Below are positions 52,675 to 61,455 of a stretch of DNA of 64,000 bases, one piece after another (the first letter of the stretch is position 1; every line of letters starts with the position of its first letter). The stretch spans positions 62,001 through 126,000 of the forward strand of contig CAJXJR010000009.1 of the NCBI GenBank assembly GCA_913055155.1, in the 5' to 3' direction. This stretch comes from an uncultured Erythrobacter sp. (GTDB lineage Bacteria > Pseudomonadota > Alphaproteobacteria > Sphingomonadales > Sphingomonadaceae). The notes below the pieces were generated by a model, which saw only the letters and a list, made by a program, of their open reading frames with translations, was not told the DNA's origin and ran no database searches. The position numbers and the translations under genes were made by a program.

Positions 52675-53268
52675 TCAATCCATGTGCTTCAGGCCCACGC
52701 GCAGGTAATCCCAACCGGTAATCACCGTCAGGATGGCCGCGCCCCACAGGGTAACCAGGCCAACCGTGTGCGGCACGTTGGCGGCGATCTCGCCCACCTG
52801 CACCGTCCAGCCCGGCAGGCCCTGCCCAAGGATCAGAGAGCCGAGCGAGACCAGCTGGAATGTGGTCTTCCACTTGGCCAGCTTGCTGACCGGCACACTG
52901 ACCTGCAGGCCGCCCAGGAATTCGCGCAGGCCCGACACCGCGATCTCGCGAATCAGGATGATGAGCCCTGCGATCACGTGCATGTCGCCCACATATGGCC
53001 CGCGCAGGATGCCTTGCGCGGCCAGCACCAGGATGACGGTTGCGACCATGATCTTGTCGGCGATCGGATCGAGGAAGATGCCCAGCTTGCTTACCGCGCC
53101 GCTGCTGCGCGCCAGCATGCCGTCGAAATAGTCGGTAATGCCCATCAGGCAGTACAGCGCGAAGGCCGTCAGGTAGCCCAGCTCCCACCCCGGCCACCAC
53201 AGCAGGAAGGCCAGCAACGGCAGCGCCAGGATACGGCTGAGCGTCAGGATATTGGGCAAGGTCCACAT
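52675..53268 (-). CDS. pgsA: CDP-diacylglycerol-glycerol-3-phosphate 3-phosphatidyltransferase
   Basis: 197-residue membrane enzyme for phosphatidylglycerophosphate, the first step of phosphatidylglycerol synthesis. The CDP-alcohol phosphotransferase motif D-G-x2-A-R-x8-G-x3-D-x3-D is present as DYFDGMLARSSGAVSKLGIFLDPIADK (about residues 47-73). Four hydrophobic segments surround it. ATG at 53268 opens MWTLPNILTLSRIL. The 253-base gap 52422-52674 has no gene; a short hairpin (52651-52668) 6 bases past the stop could be a tail-less terminator. Confidence 0.94.
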   Translation of the reverse strand: MWTLPNILTLSRILALPLLAFLLWWPGWELGYLTAFALYCLMGITDYFDGMLARSSGAVSKLGIFLDPIADKIMVATVILVLAAQGILRGPYVGDMHVIAGLIILIREIAVSGLREFLGGLQVSVPVSKLAKWKTTFQLVSLGSLILGQGLPGWTVQVGEIAANVPHTVGLVTLWGAAILTVITGWDYLRVGLKHMD

Positions 53269-53394
53269 CGTGCATTGCGCCCTAGCCGCTTTCTTGCCCG
53301 GGAAAAAGCTTGGCCTGCACTGGCCATTATCCTTAAAGCGTCACACTCTGGAGACACAGGCGGCCAGATTGGCGCGGCAAGCAGCAAAGGCACT

Positions 53395-54729
53395 ATGTTC
53401 ACATCCACCCACCTGCTGAAGCAACGCCGGTTCCTGCCGCTGTTCTGCACCCAGCTGCTCAACGCCTTCAACGACAATCTGTACAAGACGACGATGGTGC
53501 TGTTCGTCGTCTACAGCGTCTACAATTCGGCAGAGAGCGAGACGATGTTTTCCGGCGTGGCATCGGCGGTGTTCATCCTGCCGTTCTTCCTGCTTTCCGC
53601 CATCGCCGGGCAGCTGGCGGACCTGCGCGACAAGGCCGCCATCATCCGCAAGGTGAAGGCAGCCGAAATCGGCATCATGAGCGTGGGCGCCTTCGGCCTG
53701 TTCCTGTCGTGGGAAGGCATCGCGGTGGAAGCGCTGGCCATACCGCTGCTGATGCTGGCGCTGTTCGCGATGGGCGTGCATTCCACCTTCTTCGGCCCGA
53801 TCAAGTACGCCATCCTTCCGCAACATCTTGAAAAGAATGAAGTCCTTGCCGGGACCGGGCTGGTGGAGGCAGGCACCTACATCGCCATCATGACCGGCAC
53901 TATCATCGCCGGCGTACTGGCCGAACACATCGAGATTGCCGCAGCCGCGATCCTGGTATTTGCCCTGATCGGCTATGCCACCAGTCGCCAGGTGCCCCCT
54001 GCCCCGCCACAGGGAGAGCCGGAGAAGATCGACTTCAACCCCTTCACCAGTTCGTGGCGGATGATCCGCGAATGCACCCACAACCGCGAGGTATTCTACG
54101 CCATCATCGCCATCAGCTTCTTCTGGACCATCGGCAGCGTGCTGTTCATCCAGTTCCCGCCCCTGGCCAAGAACGTGCTGCTGGCCGACCCGACGGTCGC
54201 CAGCCTGTTCCTGGTGTTCTTCTCCATCGGCGTGGCGGTGGGCTCGGTGGCGGTGAACCTGCTGCTGAAGGGCGAGGTTTCGGCGCGCTATTCGCCCGTT
54301 TCGGTGCTGCTGATGGCAGGCATGGTCGCGGTGTTCTATTTCGTCTGCAAGGCATGGAACGCGGGGCTGCGCGATACCCAGCTGATGGATATCGCCACCT
54401 TCCTTTCCTACCCGCTGGCCTGGGCGGTGCTGGGCAGCCTGCTGCTGATCGCGATCTTCGGCGGCATGTTCGTGGTGCCGCTTTACGCCTTTCTCACCAC
54501 CAAGGTGCCGGCATCGCAGGCCAGCCGCGCGGTGGCGGCGAACAATATCGTCAATTCCGGGGCGATGGTGGTGGGATCGCTGCTGGCCCTGGCGCTCAGC
54601 GCCGTGGGAATTCCGCTGGCCGAACAGGTGCTGCTGAGCGCGGGCATGTGCCTGGTCTCGGTCTGGCTGGGCGCGAAGCTGTACCAGGCGGAACGGCAGG
54701 CCGCGGCGCAGCTCGCCGCTGCGGAATGA
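53395..54729 (+). CDS. MFS transporter, LplT-like (lysophospholipid carrier branch)
   Basis: 444 residues with about 12 hydrophobic segments. It opens FLPLFCTQLLNAFNDNLYKTTMVLFVVYS, the signature of the lysophospholipid transporter LplT family. GQLADLRDKAAIIRKVKAAEI is the loop 2-3 motif, and FGPIKYAILPQHLEKNEVLAGTGLVEAGTYIAI the central motif. In other bacteria the carrier is fused or next to acyltransferases; here none follows. Substrate inferred from family. ATG at 53395, preceded by AAAGG. It is divergent from pgsA. Confidence 0.85.
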   Translation: MFTSTHLLKQRRFLPLFCTQLLNAFNDNLYKTTMVLFVVYSVYNSAESETMFSGVASAVFILPFFLLSAIAGQLADLRDKAAIIRKVKAAEIGIMSVGAFGLFLSWEGIAVEALAIPLLMLALFAMGVHSTFFGPIKYAILPQHLEKNEVLAGTGLVEAGTYIAIMTGTIIAGVLAEHIEIAAAAILVFALIGYATSRQVPPAPPQGEPEKIDFNPFTSSWRMIRECTHNREVFYAIIAISFFWTIGSVLFIQFPPLAKNVLLADPTVASLFLVFFSIGVAVGSVAVNLLLKGEVSARYSPVSVLLMAGMVAVFYFVCKAWNAGLRDTQLMDIATFLSYPLAWAVLGSLLLIAIFGGMFVVPLYAFLTTKVPASQASRAVAANNIVNSGAMVVGSLLALALSAVGIPLAEQVLLSAGMCLVSVWLGAKLYQAERQAAAQLAAAE

Positions 54730-54939
54730 TCAGAAGATAAAGGTGATCGTCGCCAGGAAGCCTGCGGCATAGGTGGCGGCGACCGTTTCCAGGTCCTGGC
54801 GCGAAAGGCCCAGCGCCAGCCGTTTGCGCCACGGCGCCATCGGTTCGATTTCGTTAGCGCGCGCCAGCACGTGCGGCGGCAGGGAGGCGCGGAACGGGTG
54901 GCGGGCCGACTCGGTGGTAAGGACAAGTGAACGTCTCAT
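54730..54939 (-). CDS. Small hypothetical protein with C-terminal hydrophobic segment
   Basis: 69 residues. A basic, Arg/Pro-containing first half (MRRSLVLTTESARHPFRASL) is followed by LSRQDLETVAATYAAGFLATITFIF, a hydrophobic end that could anchor in the membrane. It lies directly against the MFS gene on the opposite strand, the stops being adjacent. No family is recognised, and the coding call rests on a clean frame, a plausible ATG at 54939 and its place between two real genes. Confidence 0.45.
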   Translation of the reverse strand: MRRSLVLTTESARHPFRASLPPHVLARANEIEPMAPWRKRLALGLSRQDLETVAATYAAGFLATITFIF

Positions 54940-55041
54940 GGCCCCGGTTTAACGATTTGCTAACCATTTGGCTCCCCGTCCTGTGGACATGTTCAGATGC
55001 GGGACGGGGGACAAGTCCGGGGCAGCGCCGTCAGGCCGTCG

Positions 55042-55452
55042 TCAGCCTTCCGCCATCTTGAGGATGATCTCCCACTCGCGGGGCGTGATCTCCGCAACCG
55101 ACAGGCGGCCAAGACGGACGAGTTCTATGCCTTCGAGATCGGGATTGGCCTTGATCGCCTTCAGCGTGACGGAGTTGTCCAGCGCACGCACGGGCTTGAC
55201 GTTGACTGTGGGCCACTTGCCTTCCGGGTCGGTCGGGTCGATCAGCCCGGCCTTGCTCACCTCGGCGATGCCGACGATCTCCAGCCCCTTGTTGGAGTGG
55301 TAGAAGAAGCACTGGTCGCCCTCCTGCATGGCGCGCAGGTTGTCGGCCGCGCGGTGGTTGCGAACACCGTCCCACACGGTCTCGCCGTCTTCCACCAGCT
55401 GGTCCCAAGAGTACTTGAACGGTTCCGATTTGATGAGCCAGTAGTTGGGCAA
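55042..55452 (-). CDS. EVE domain-containing protein
   Basis: 136 residues, a single EVE (PUA-like) domain. It begins LPNYWLIKSEPFKYSWDQL and contains WDGVRNHRAADNLRAMQEGD and CFFYHSNKGLEIVGIAEV, the classic EVE signature. EVE domains bind modified bases such as 5-methyl- or 5-hydroxymethylcytosine in DNA or modified RNA; the stand-alone housekeeping form has unknown targets. TTG at 55452 is taken as start because AAGGAGAG lies just upstream; a longer open frame to 55506 lacks a family-like N-terminus. Confidence 0.88.
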   Translation of the reverse strand: MPNYWLIKSEPFKYSWDQLVEDGETVWDGVRNHRAADNLRAMQEGDQCFFYHSNKGLEIVGIAEVSKAGLIDPTDPEGKWPTVNVKPVRALDNSVTLKAIKANPDLEGIELVRLGRLSVAEITPREWEIILKMAEG

Positions 55453-55560
55453 TTCTCTCTCCTTTGCGATGCCGCCCTCCCTAACGGGTGGAGCCTCTTG
55501 GGGCAATTAACGGGATGTTGAACATGTTGAGCGATAAGCGGTCCGTTGAATTGGGGAACT

Positions 55561-57228
55561 GTGCGCTTGGACAAAGCGACTGACACGACATCGGCACCCG
55601 CCGACCGGAAGATCCGCAGTGCGGAGCGCGACATGATCGCGCTCGGCATCGCCATTGCGGCTGTCATCCTGTTTGTCGGCACCGGCGGCACCCTGATGCC
55701 GCAGATCGTGCGCGCCTGGTTCGGCGGCGGCGACGCGCCCAACCTGCTGCTGACCAATGCCGTCCTGCTCAACATCGCCCTGCTGATCTTCGGCTGGCGG
55801 CGATACAAGGACCTGCACACCGAGGTGGAAGTGCGCCGCGTGGCGGAAAAGCGCGCCCGCGAGCTGGCGGAGCGCGACCCGCTGACCGGGTGCCTCAACC
55901 GTCGCAGCGGACCGCCGGCGATGGAGCGCCTGCGCAGCATGCTGGAGGGCACGCACCGCGAGATCGCGGTGATGATGATCGATCTCGACAACTTCAAGCA
56001 GATCAACGACCTTAACGGCCACCAGATGGGGGACAGGGTGCTGACCACCGTGGCGCGGCGTATTCGCGACGCCCTGCCCGAAGATGGCCTGCTGGCCCGG
56101 ATCGGCGGCGACGAGTTCGCTTGCGCCGTGCCCTTCGACTACAACGCCCGCGAAGAGGTGGACGACATTGTCACCGCCATCATTCGCTCGGTTTCCGCGC
56201 CGATCGAATCCAACCAGATGACGGTGGAAGCCACCATCTCCATCGGCGTGGCGCAATCGGGTGGCAACTTCGCCGTGCAGCCCGAAGCCGATGCCGACGC
56301 GCTGATCCACCGCGCCGATATCGCCATGTATCACGCAAAGAAGCGCGGGCGGAACCGCTACTACTGGTTCGAACCGCAGATGGAAGACGAGCTGCGCTTC
56401 CGCAACGAGCTGGAGGCAGGTATCCGCCGCGGCATCCCGGCGGGCGAATTCGTGCCCTATTACGAACAGCAGATCGACCTGGAGACGGGCAAGCTGTCCG
56501 GCTTCGAGATGCTGGCCCGGTGGAAGAGCCCGCGCTACGGCGTCGTCAGCCCGGAAATCTTCATCCCCATCGCCGAGGAAATCGACCTTATCGGCGAGCT
56601 TTCCGAGCAGCTGATCCGGCAGGCTCTGGAAGACGCCAAGGACTGGGACCCCAGCCTCACCCTCTCGGTCAACATCTCGCCCGTCCAGCTGCGCGATCCG
56701 TGGTTTGCGCAAAAGCTGCTGCACCTGCTGGTGGAAAGCGGCTTCCCCCCTGCCCGGCTGGAAATCGAGATTACCGAAAGCTGCCTGCACGAGAACATCG
56801 GCGCGGTGCGCTCGATCGTCTCCAGCCTCAAGAACCAGGGCATCCGCATCAGCCTGGATGATTTCGGCACGGGCTATTCCAGCCTCTCGCAGCTGCGCTC
56901 GCTGCCGTTCGACCGGCTCAAGATCGACCGCAGCTTCGTTTCCGAATTGACGGGCGAAGGCGAAGGCAAGGCGCTGGTCGAAGCCATCGTCTCGCTGGGC
57001 AAAGGCCTGGCGCTGCCGGTAACCGCAGAGGGCATCGAGAACAGCGACGTGCTGGGCCAACTGAAAGGCATGGGCGAGCTGAAGGGCCAGGGCTACCTCT
57101 ACGGCAAGCCCGAAGATGCGGACGCCACCCGCAACCGCCTTGCGGCCCTGGGCATGCTGACCCAGGCACAGCACGTAGCCAGCGAAGGCGGCAGCGTCGC
57201 AGCCATCGAACAGCGCAAGGCAGGCTAG
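55561..57228 (+). CDS. Membrane GGDEF-EAL protein (EML variant)
   Basis: 555 residues. Two N-terminal membrane segments (about 25-45 and 60-80) with only a short loop between, a short coiled linker (VEVRRVAEKRARELAE), GGDEF (about 105-265, RIGGDEFACAV) and an EAL domain (about 275-535). The EAL triplet reads EML (GFEMLARWK); the catalytic Glu is kept and the rest (NISPVQL, EITESCL, DDFGTGYSSLSQLR) looks complete. GTG at 55561 follows GGGGAA; a TTG five codons upstream is possible. The GGDEF site also looks intact. Membrane location suggests sensing in or near the inner membrane. Confidence 0.88.
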   Translation: MRLDKATDTTSAPADRKIRSAERDMIALGIAIAAVILFVGTGGTLMPQIVRAWFGGGDAPNLLLTNAVLLNIALLIFGWRRYKDLHTEVEVRRVAEKRARELAERDPLTGCLNRRSGPPAMERLRSMLEGTHREIAVMMIDLDNFKQINDLNGHQMGDRVLTTVARRIRDALPEDGLLARIGGDEFACAVPFDYNAREEVDDIVTAIIRSVSAPIESNQMTVEATISIGVAQSGGNFAVQPEADADALIHRADIAMYHAKKRGRNRYYWFEPQMEDELRFRNELEAGIRRGIPAGEFVPYYEQQIDLETGKLSGFEMLARWKSPRYGVVSPEIFIPIAEEIDLIGELSEQLIRQALEDAKDWDPSLTLSVNISPVQLRDPWFAQKLLHLLVESGFPPARLEIEITESCLHENIGAVRSIVSSLKNQGIRISLDDFGTGYSSLSQLRSLPFDRLKIDRSFVSELTGEGEGKALVEAIVSLGKGLALPVTAEGIENSDVLGQLKGMGELKGQGYLYGKPEDADATRNRLAALGMLTQAQHVASEGGSVAAIEQRKAG

Positions 57229-57282
57229 GCCGACCCTTCGCGAAGCATTGCGAACCTGCGCTTGCGCCCCTAGGTGGCGCTG

Positions 57283-58092
57283 ATGCGCATTTCCTTCACC
57301 AAGATGCATGGCCTGGGCAACGATTTCGTCGTGTTGGACGCGCGTGAAACGCCCCTGCCCGCGCTGGAGGCCGATAGGGTGCGCGCGCTGGCAGACCGCA
57401 CGCGTGGCATCGGCTGCGACCAGCTGATCGTGCTGGAGGACGATGCACAGGCCACCGTGCGCATGCGCATCTACAATGCCGACGGCGGCGAGGTGGAAGC
57501 CTGCGGCAATGCCTCGCGTGCGATCGGCCTGCTGCTGGGCAAGCCTGCCACCATCGCCACGGCCGGCGGATTGATTACCACCGCGCCAGAGACTGGCGGC
57601 ATCGCCGTGGACATGGGTGAACCGCGCTTCGAGTGGGACGCGATCCCGCTCGCCTACCCGATGGATACCGCTGCCATGCCGGTGGGCTGGGACAGGCTGG
57701 AACAGCCGCTGGCGGTGAACGTGGGCAATCCGCACGTGGTGTTCTTCGTCGAGGACGCCGACAAGGTGCCGCTCGAGGTGCTTGGCCCGCAGATCGAAAC
57801 CGACCCGCTGTTCCCCGATCGCATCAACGTGAACGTCGCCACGGTGGTGGACCGCCAGACGATCCGCCTGCGCGTGTGGGAACGCGGGGTGGGCCTGACC
57901 CGTGCCTGCGGCACCGGTGCCTGCGCCACCGCGGTGTCTGCGATGCGGCGCGGCTTGGTGGAGCGCGAAGTCACCGTCCACCTGCCCGGCGGCCCGCTGC
58001 TGATCGGCTGGGACGAAGACAATCGCATTACCATGACCGGCCCGGCGACCGAGGCCTTTCGCGGGTCCTTCGAATGGGACGACTACGCGTGA
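57283..58092 (+). CDS. dapF: Diaminopimelate epimerase
   Basis: 269-residue cofactor-free epimerase giving meso-diaminopimelate for peptidoglycan and lysine. The two catalytic cysteines are in NADGGEVEACGNASR (about residue 71) and RACGTGACATAVS (about residue 211). ATG at 57283 begins MRISFTKMHGLGNDFV. First gene of a plus-strand unit in which each stop overlaps the next start: dapF-mtaB-ftsY-yciB. Confidence 0.95.
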   Translation: MRISFTKMHGLGNDFVVLDARETPLPALEADRVRALADRTRGIGCDQLIVLEDDAQATVRMRIYNADGGEVEACGNASRAIGLLLGKPATIATAGGLITTAPETGGIAVDMGEPRFEWDAIPLAYPMDTAAMPVGWDRLEQPLAVNVGNPHVVFFVEDADKVPLEVLGPQIETDPLFPDRINVNVATVVDRQTIRLRVWERGVGLTRACGTGACATAVSAMRRGLVEREVTVHLPGGPLLIGWDEDNRITMTGPATEAFRGSFEWDDYA

Positions 58093-59264
58093 GCCAGCCG
58101 GAAGTTATCTCCCTGGGCTGCCGCCTCAACATCGCCGAGAGCGAGCGGATCCGCACGCTCATCAGCGGTGAGGAGAACGTCGTGGTGGTGAACAGCTGCG
58201 CGGTCACCATGGAGGCCGTGCGCCAGACCCGGCAAGCGATCCGCAAGGCCCGCCGCGCGCGCCCCGATGCGCGGTTGCTGGTCACCGGCTGCGCCGCCGA
58301 TATCGAACGCGAACAGCTGGCCGCCATGCCCGAAGTCGATGGCCTGGTGCCCAACACGCAGAAACTGGATGCCCGCGCGTGGAACGTGCCTGAGCGCACG
58401 CAGCCCGTGCCGCCAAGACACACCCGCGCCTTCATCGCCGTGCAGAACGGCTGCGACCATGCCTGCACCTTCTGCGTGATCCCGCAGGGGCGCGGAGAAA
58501 GCCGCTCGCTGACCGTGGCGCAGGTGCTGCGCGAAGTGGAACGCCACCTCGACCAGGGCGCGCCCGAAGTGGTGCTGACCGGCGTCGACGTTACCAGCTG
58601 GGGGCACGACCTGCCGGGCAAGCCACCGCTTGGCGAACTGGTAAAGGCAGTGCTCGACGAATTCCCGCAATTGCAGCGCCTGCGCATGTCATCGCTCGAC
58701 GGGGTGGAGATCGACCCGCTGCTGTTCGACCTGTTCACCGGCGAACCGCGGGTGATGCCGCACCTGCACCTGTCGCTGCAGCACGGCGCGGACCTTATCC
58801 TGAAGCGCATGAAGCGCCGCCATCTGCGTCATGACGCCGTGGACTTGGTGCGGCGCCTGAAAGCCGCGCGCCCGGATATCGCCATCGGCGCAGACCTGAT
58901 CGCGGGCTTCCCCACCGAAAGCGAGGAACACCATGCCGACAACTGCTCGATCATTGCCGAGCTGCCCGTCGTACACGGCCACGTGTTTCCCTATTCGCCC
59001 CGCCCCAACACGCCCGCCGCACGCATGCCGCGGCTGGACAAGGCCGTTATCAAGGCACGCGCGGCCGACCTGCGCGCCGCCGTTGCAAAGGCACGCGCCG
59101 CCTGGCTCGACAGCCTTGTGGGCGAAAGCCAGCGCGTGCTTACCGAGACCGACGGCACGGGCTATGCCGAGAACTTCGCAAGGGTGGCCGTGCCCGAAGG
59201 CACAGCGCCCGGTACGATCGTGTCCGTTACGCCCACAGCCGTAGAGGAAGGCCTGCTAAAGTGA
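58089..59264 (+). CDS. mtaB: tRNA (t6A37) methylthiotransferase MtaB
   Basis: 391-residue radical-SAM enzyme that converts t6A37 to ms2t6A37 in tRNA. An N-terminal UPF0004 domain has three cysteines (GCRLNIAESE, NSCAVTMEAVRQ, VTGCAAD), and the radical-SAM cluster motif is CDHACTFCVIPQGRG (about residues 123-137). The TRAM domain is short. The QTRQAIRKARR stretch and the overall layout fit MtaB rather than MiaB. Start GTG at 58089 overlaps the dapF TGA. Confidence 0.92.
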   Translation: MSQPEVISLGCRLNIAESERIRTLISGEENVVVVNSCAVTMEAVRQTRQAIRKARRARPDARLLVTGCAADIEREQLAAMPEVDGLVPNTQKLDARAWNVPERTQPVPPRHTRAFIAVQNGCDHACTFCVIPQGRGESRSLTVAQVLREVERHLDQGAPEVVLTGVDVTSWGHDLPGKPPLGELVKAVLDEFPQLQRLRMSSLDGVEIDPLLFDLFTGEPRVMPHLHLSLQHGADLILKRMKRRHLRHDAVDLVRRLKAARPDIAIGADLIAGFPTESEEHHADNCSIIAELPVVHGHVFPYSPRPNTPAARMPRLDKAVIKARAADLRAAVAKARAAWLDSLVGESQRVLTETDGTGYAENFARVAVPEGTAPGTIVSVTPTAVEEGLLK

Positions 59265-60388
59265 GCAAACCCAGCTGGACCGAAAGACTGTTCGGCGGCT
59301 TTCGCAAGACGTCCGACCGCCTGTCCGAGAACCTTTCCGCCGCAGTCGAAACGGCAGAGCCGGTTGTCGAAGAGGAAGAGGCGCCAGAACCGGCCGATGA
59401 ACCGGCTCCGGAACCGACACCCGAGCCTGAACCCACGCCTGAGCCTGCGCCCGAGGCCGCTCCCGCGCCGTCGCCGTCGCCTGCCCCTGTTGAGGAGCCT
59501 GCGCCTGCGTCCGCTCCTGCCTCCATCGTCTCCAAGGTCGCCGGCACGATGCGCACGGCCCGGCTGGACGATGCCACGCTAGATCATATCGAGGACGCGC
59601 TGATCGTTTCCGACCTTGGCCCCAGCGCAGCAGGCCGGATTCGTGAAAAGCTGGCCGAGAAACGCTTTGGCCTGACGATCACCGAGCGCGAACTCAAGGA
59701 AGCCGTGGCAGAGGAAATCGCCGCCATCCTGCGCCCGGTTGCCGTGCCGCTGGAAATCACCGCCTTCCCGCGTCCGCAGGTTATCCTGGTGATCGGGGTC
59801 AACGGCAGCGGCAAGACCACCACCATCGCCAAGCTGGGCCACTGGTTGCAGGAAGACGACTATGCCGTGATGCTGGCCGCCGGCGACACCTTCCGCGCGG
59901 CGGCCATCGGCCAGTTGAAGATCTGGGCAGAGCGCCTGGGCGTGCCCATCGTGACCGGCCCGGAAGGTGGCGACCCGGCTTCCATCGTGTTCGATGCGGT
60001 TAAGAAGGCCACCGATATCGGCACCGATGCGCTTATCGTGGATACCGCCGGCCGCCTGCAGAACAAGCGCGAGCTGATGGACGAACTGGCGAAGATCCGG
60101 AAGGTGCTGGGCCGCCTCAACCCCGAGGCGCCGCACGACGTGATCCTGGTGCTGGATGCCACCAACGGCCAGAACGCCCTGTCGCAGATCGAGATCTTCA
60201 AGGAAGTGGCCGGCGTCACCGGCCTGATCATGACCAAGCTGGATGGCACCGCGCGCGGCGGCGTGCTGGTGGCGGCGGCAGAGCAGTACGGCCTGCCGAT
60301 CCACGCCATCGGCGTGGGCGAGACGCTGGACGACCTGCGCCCGTTCGATCCTGACCTTGTGGCCCGTGTAATTGCAGGAGTGGCCTGA
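59261..60388 (+). CDS. ftsY: Signal recognition particle receptor FtsY
   Basis: 375-residue GTPase that docks ribosome-SRP complexes at the membrane. The N-terminal ~85 residues form an acidic Pro/Glu/Ala tract ([18 protein letters not shown]...), typical of the FtsY A domain in the family. The NG domain follows with P-loop [15 protein letters not shown] (about residues 178-192), [20 protein letters not shown] and [10 protein letters not shown]. Start GTG at 59261 overlaps the mtaB stop. Confidence 0.96.
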   Translation: MSKPSWTERLFGGFRKTSDRLSENLSAAVETAEPVVEEEEAPEPADEPAPEPTPEPEPTPEPAPEAAPAPSPSPAPVEEPAPASAPASIVSKVAGTMRTARLDDATLDHIEDALIVSDLGPSAAGRIREKLAEKRFGLTITERELKEAVAEEIAAILRPVAVPLEITAFPRPQVILVIGVNGSGKTTTIAKLGHWLQEDDYAVMLAAGDTFRAAAIGQLKIWAERLGVPIVTGPEGGDPASIVFDAVKKATDIGTDALIVDTAGRLQNKRELMDELAKIRKVLGRLNPEAPHDVILVLDATNGQNALSQIEIFKEVAGVTGLIMTKLDGTARGGVLVAAAEQYGLPIHAIGVGETLDDLRPFDPDLVARVIAGVA

Positions 60389-61044
60389 TGGCTGATGAAA
60401 CCGCCAAGCAGAAACCCAAGTCCGGCTGGCTGAACCTCGCCGTCGATTACGGCCCGCTGCTGGTCTTCTTCCTGGTCTACAAGTACTACGCGCCCGAAAG
60501 CGCAGGCGAGGACACGGCGGGCGAGATCCTGGCGGTGATCCAGGGCACCGGCGCCTTCATCATCGCCGCCATCGCCGCGCTGGCGATCAGCAAGTGGCGG
60601 CTGGGCAAGGTCAGCCCGATGCTGTGGCTTTCCACCGCGATGATCGTGGGATTCGGTGCGCTGACGATCTATTTCCAGGACGAACGCTTCATCCAGTGGA
60701 AGCCCACAATCGTCTACGTCCTGTTCGCCGTGGTGCTGCTGGTGGGATATGCCAAGGGCAAGTCGCTGCTGAAAGTGCTGCTGGAGGCTGCATTCGAAGG
60801 CCTGTCCGACGAAGGCTGGCTGAAGCTGTCGCGCAACTGGGGGCTGTTCTTCATCGTGCTGGCCGCGCTCAACAGCGCGATGGTGTTCATGGTCAGCTTC
60901 GAGACATGGCTGGCCGCCAAGCTGTGGTTGTTCCTGCCGCTAACCTTCCTGTTCACCTTCACCCAGGTGCCCATGCTGATGCGCCACGGACTGGCCGTGG
61001 AGGAAAAGGAAGAGGTGATCCAGGATCCGCCGCGCACCGAATAG
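60388..61044 (+). CDS. yciB: Septation protein A / inner membrane YciB family
   Basis: 218 residues with about five hydrophobic segments. It contains DYGPLLVFFLVYKYYA near the start, SPMLWLSTAMIVGFGALTIYFQDERFIQWKPTIVY in the middle, and LSRNWGLFFIVLAALN, all typical of YciB/IspZ. Homologues affect cell division and envelope integrity, with no defined biochemical activity. The ATG at 60388 shares bases with the ftsY TGA (TGATG). Confidence 0.92.
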   Translation: MADETAKQKPKSGWLNLAVDYGPLLVFFLVYKYYAPESAGEDTAGEILAVIQGTGAFIIAAIAALAISKWRLGKVSPMLWLSTAMIVGFGALTIYFQDERFIQWKPTIVYVLFAVVLLVGYAKGKSLLKVLLEAAFEGLSDEGWLKLSRNWGLFFIVLAALNSAMVFMVSFETWLAAKLWLFLPLTFLFTFTQVPMLMRHGLAVEEKEEVIQDPPRTE

Positions 61045-61047
61045 CCG

Positions 61048-61455
61048 ATGGGCGCCGATAACCTTTCCGGCCAGTGGAGCGGGGAGTTTGCCTATCCCGG
61101 ACAGGCAGGCCCGGTCACGCCATTCCTGGCCCTGATCGAAGACCATGGCGGGCGCGTGACCGGCACGATCGTGGAACCGAACACCATCGAAGGCGGGACG
61201 CTGGAAGCCGAACTGGTGGGCACCCACGATGGCAGTTCCATCGATTTCACCAAGACCTATGCTCCGCGCGCCTCGTCCCACTATGACAAGCCTGTCGACT
61301 ACGTCGGCAGCGTGAGCGAGGACGGCGCGCTGATCCGCGGCGTGTGGAGCCTGCAAGACTGGGACGGCACTTTCGAGATGCGGCGCGAACTGTCGCGCGA
61401 AGAGATGCTCGAACGCGAAGAGAACGTCAGGCTACCCGAAGGCGTAAAACGCTAG
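61048..61455 (+). CDS. Conserved-looking hypothetical protein
   Basis: 135 residues, no signal peptide, mostly beta-strand-like: [64 protein letters not shown], then a charged C-terminal helix ([16 protein letters not shown]). The 'G-x-W-S/x-G-x-F/Y' start and repeated strands suggest a lipocalin-like barrel, but I cannot name a family. It follows yciB by 3 bases. Its TAG overlaps the stop of kup on the other strand by four bases. Confidence 0.6.
   Translation: MGADNLSGQWSGEFAYPGQAGPVTPFLALIEDHGGRVTGTIVEPNTIEGGTLEAELVGTHDGSSIDFTKTYAPRASSHYDKPVDYVGSVSEDGALIRGVWSLQDWDGTFEMRRELSREEMLEREENVRLPEGVKR

Noticed and set aside
55507-57981. Very long minus-strand open frame opposite the GGDEF-EAL gene and dapF
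   Set aside because: Both genes on the plus strand have intact family motifs; this frame spans two unrelated genes, as a shadow would.
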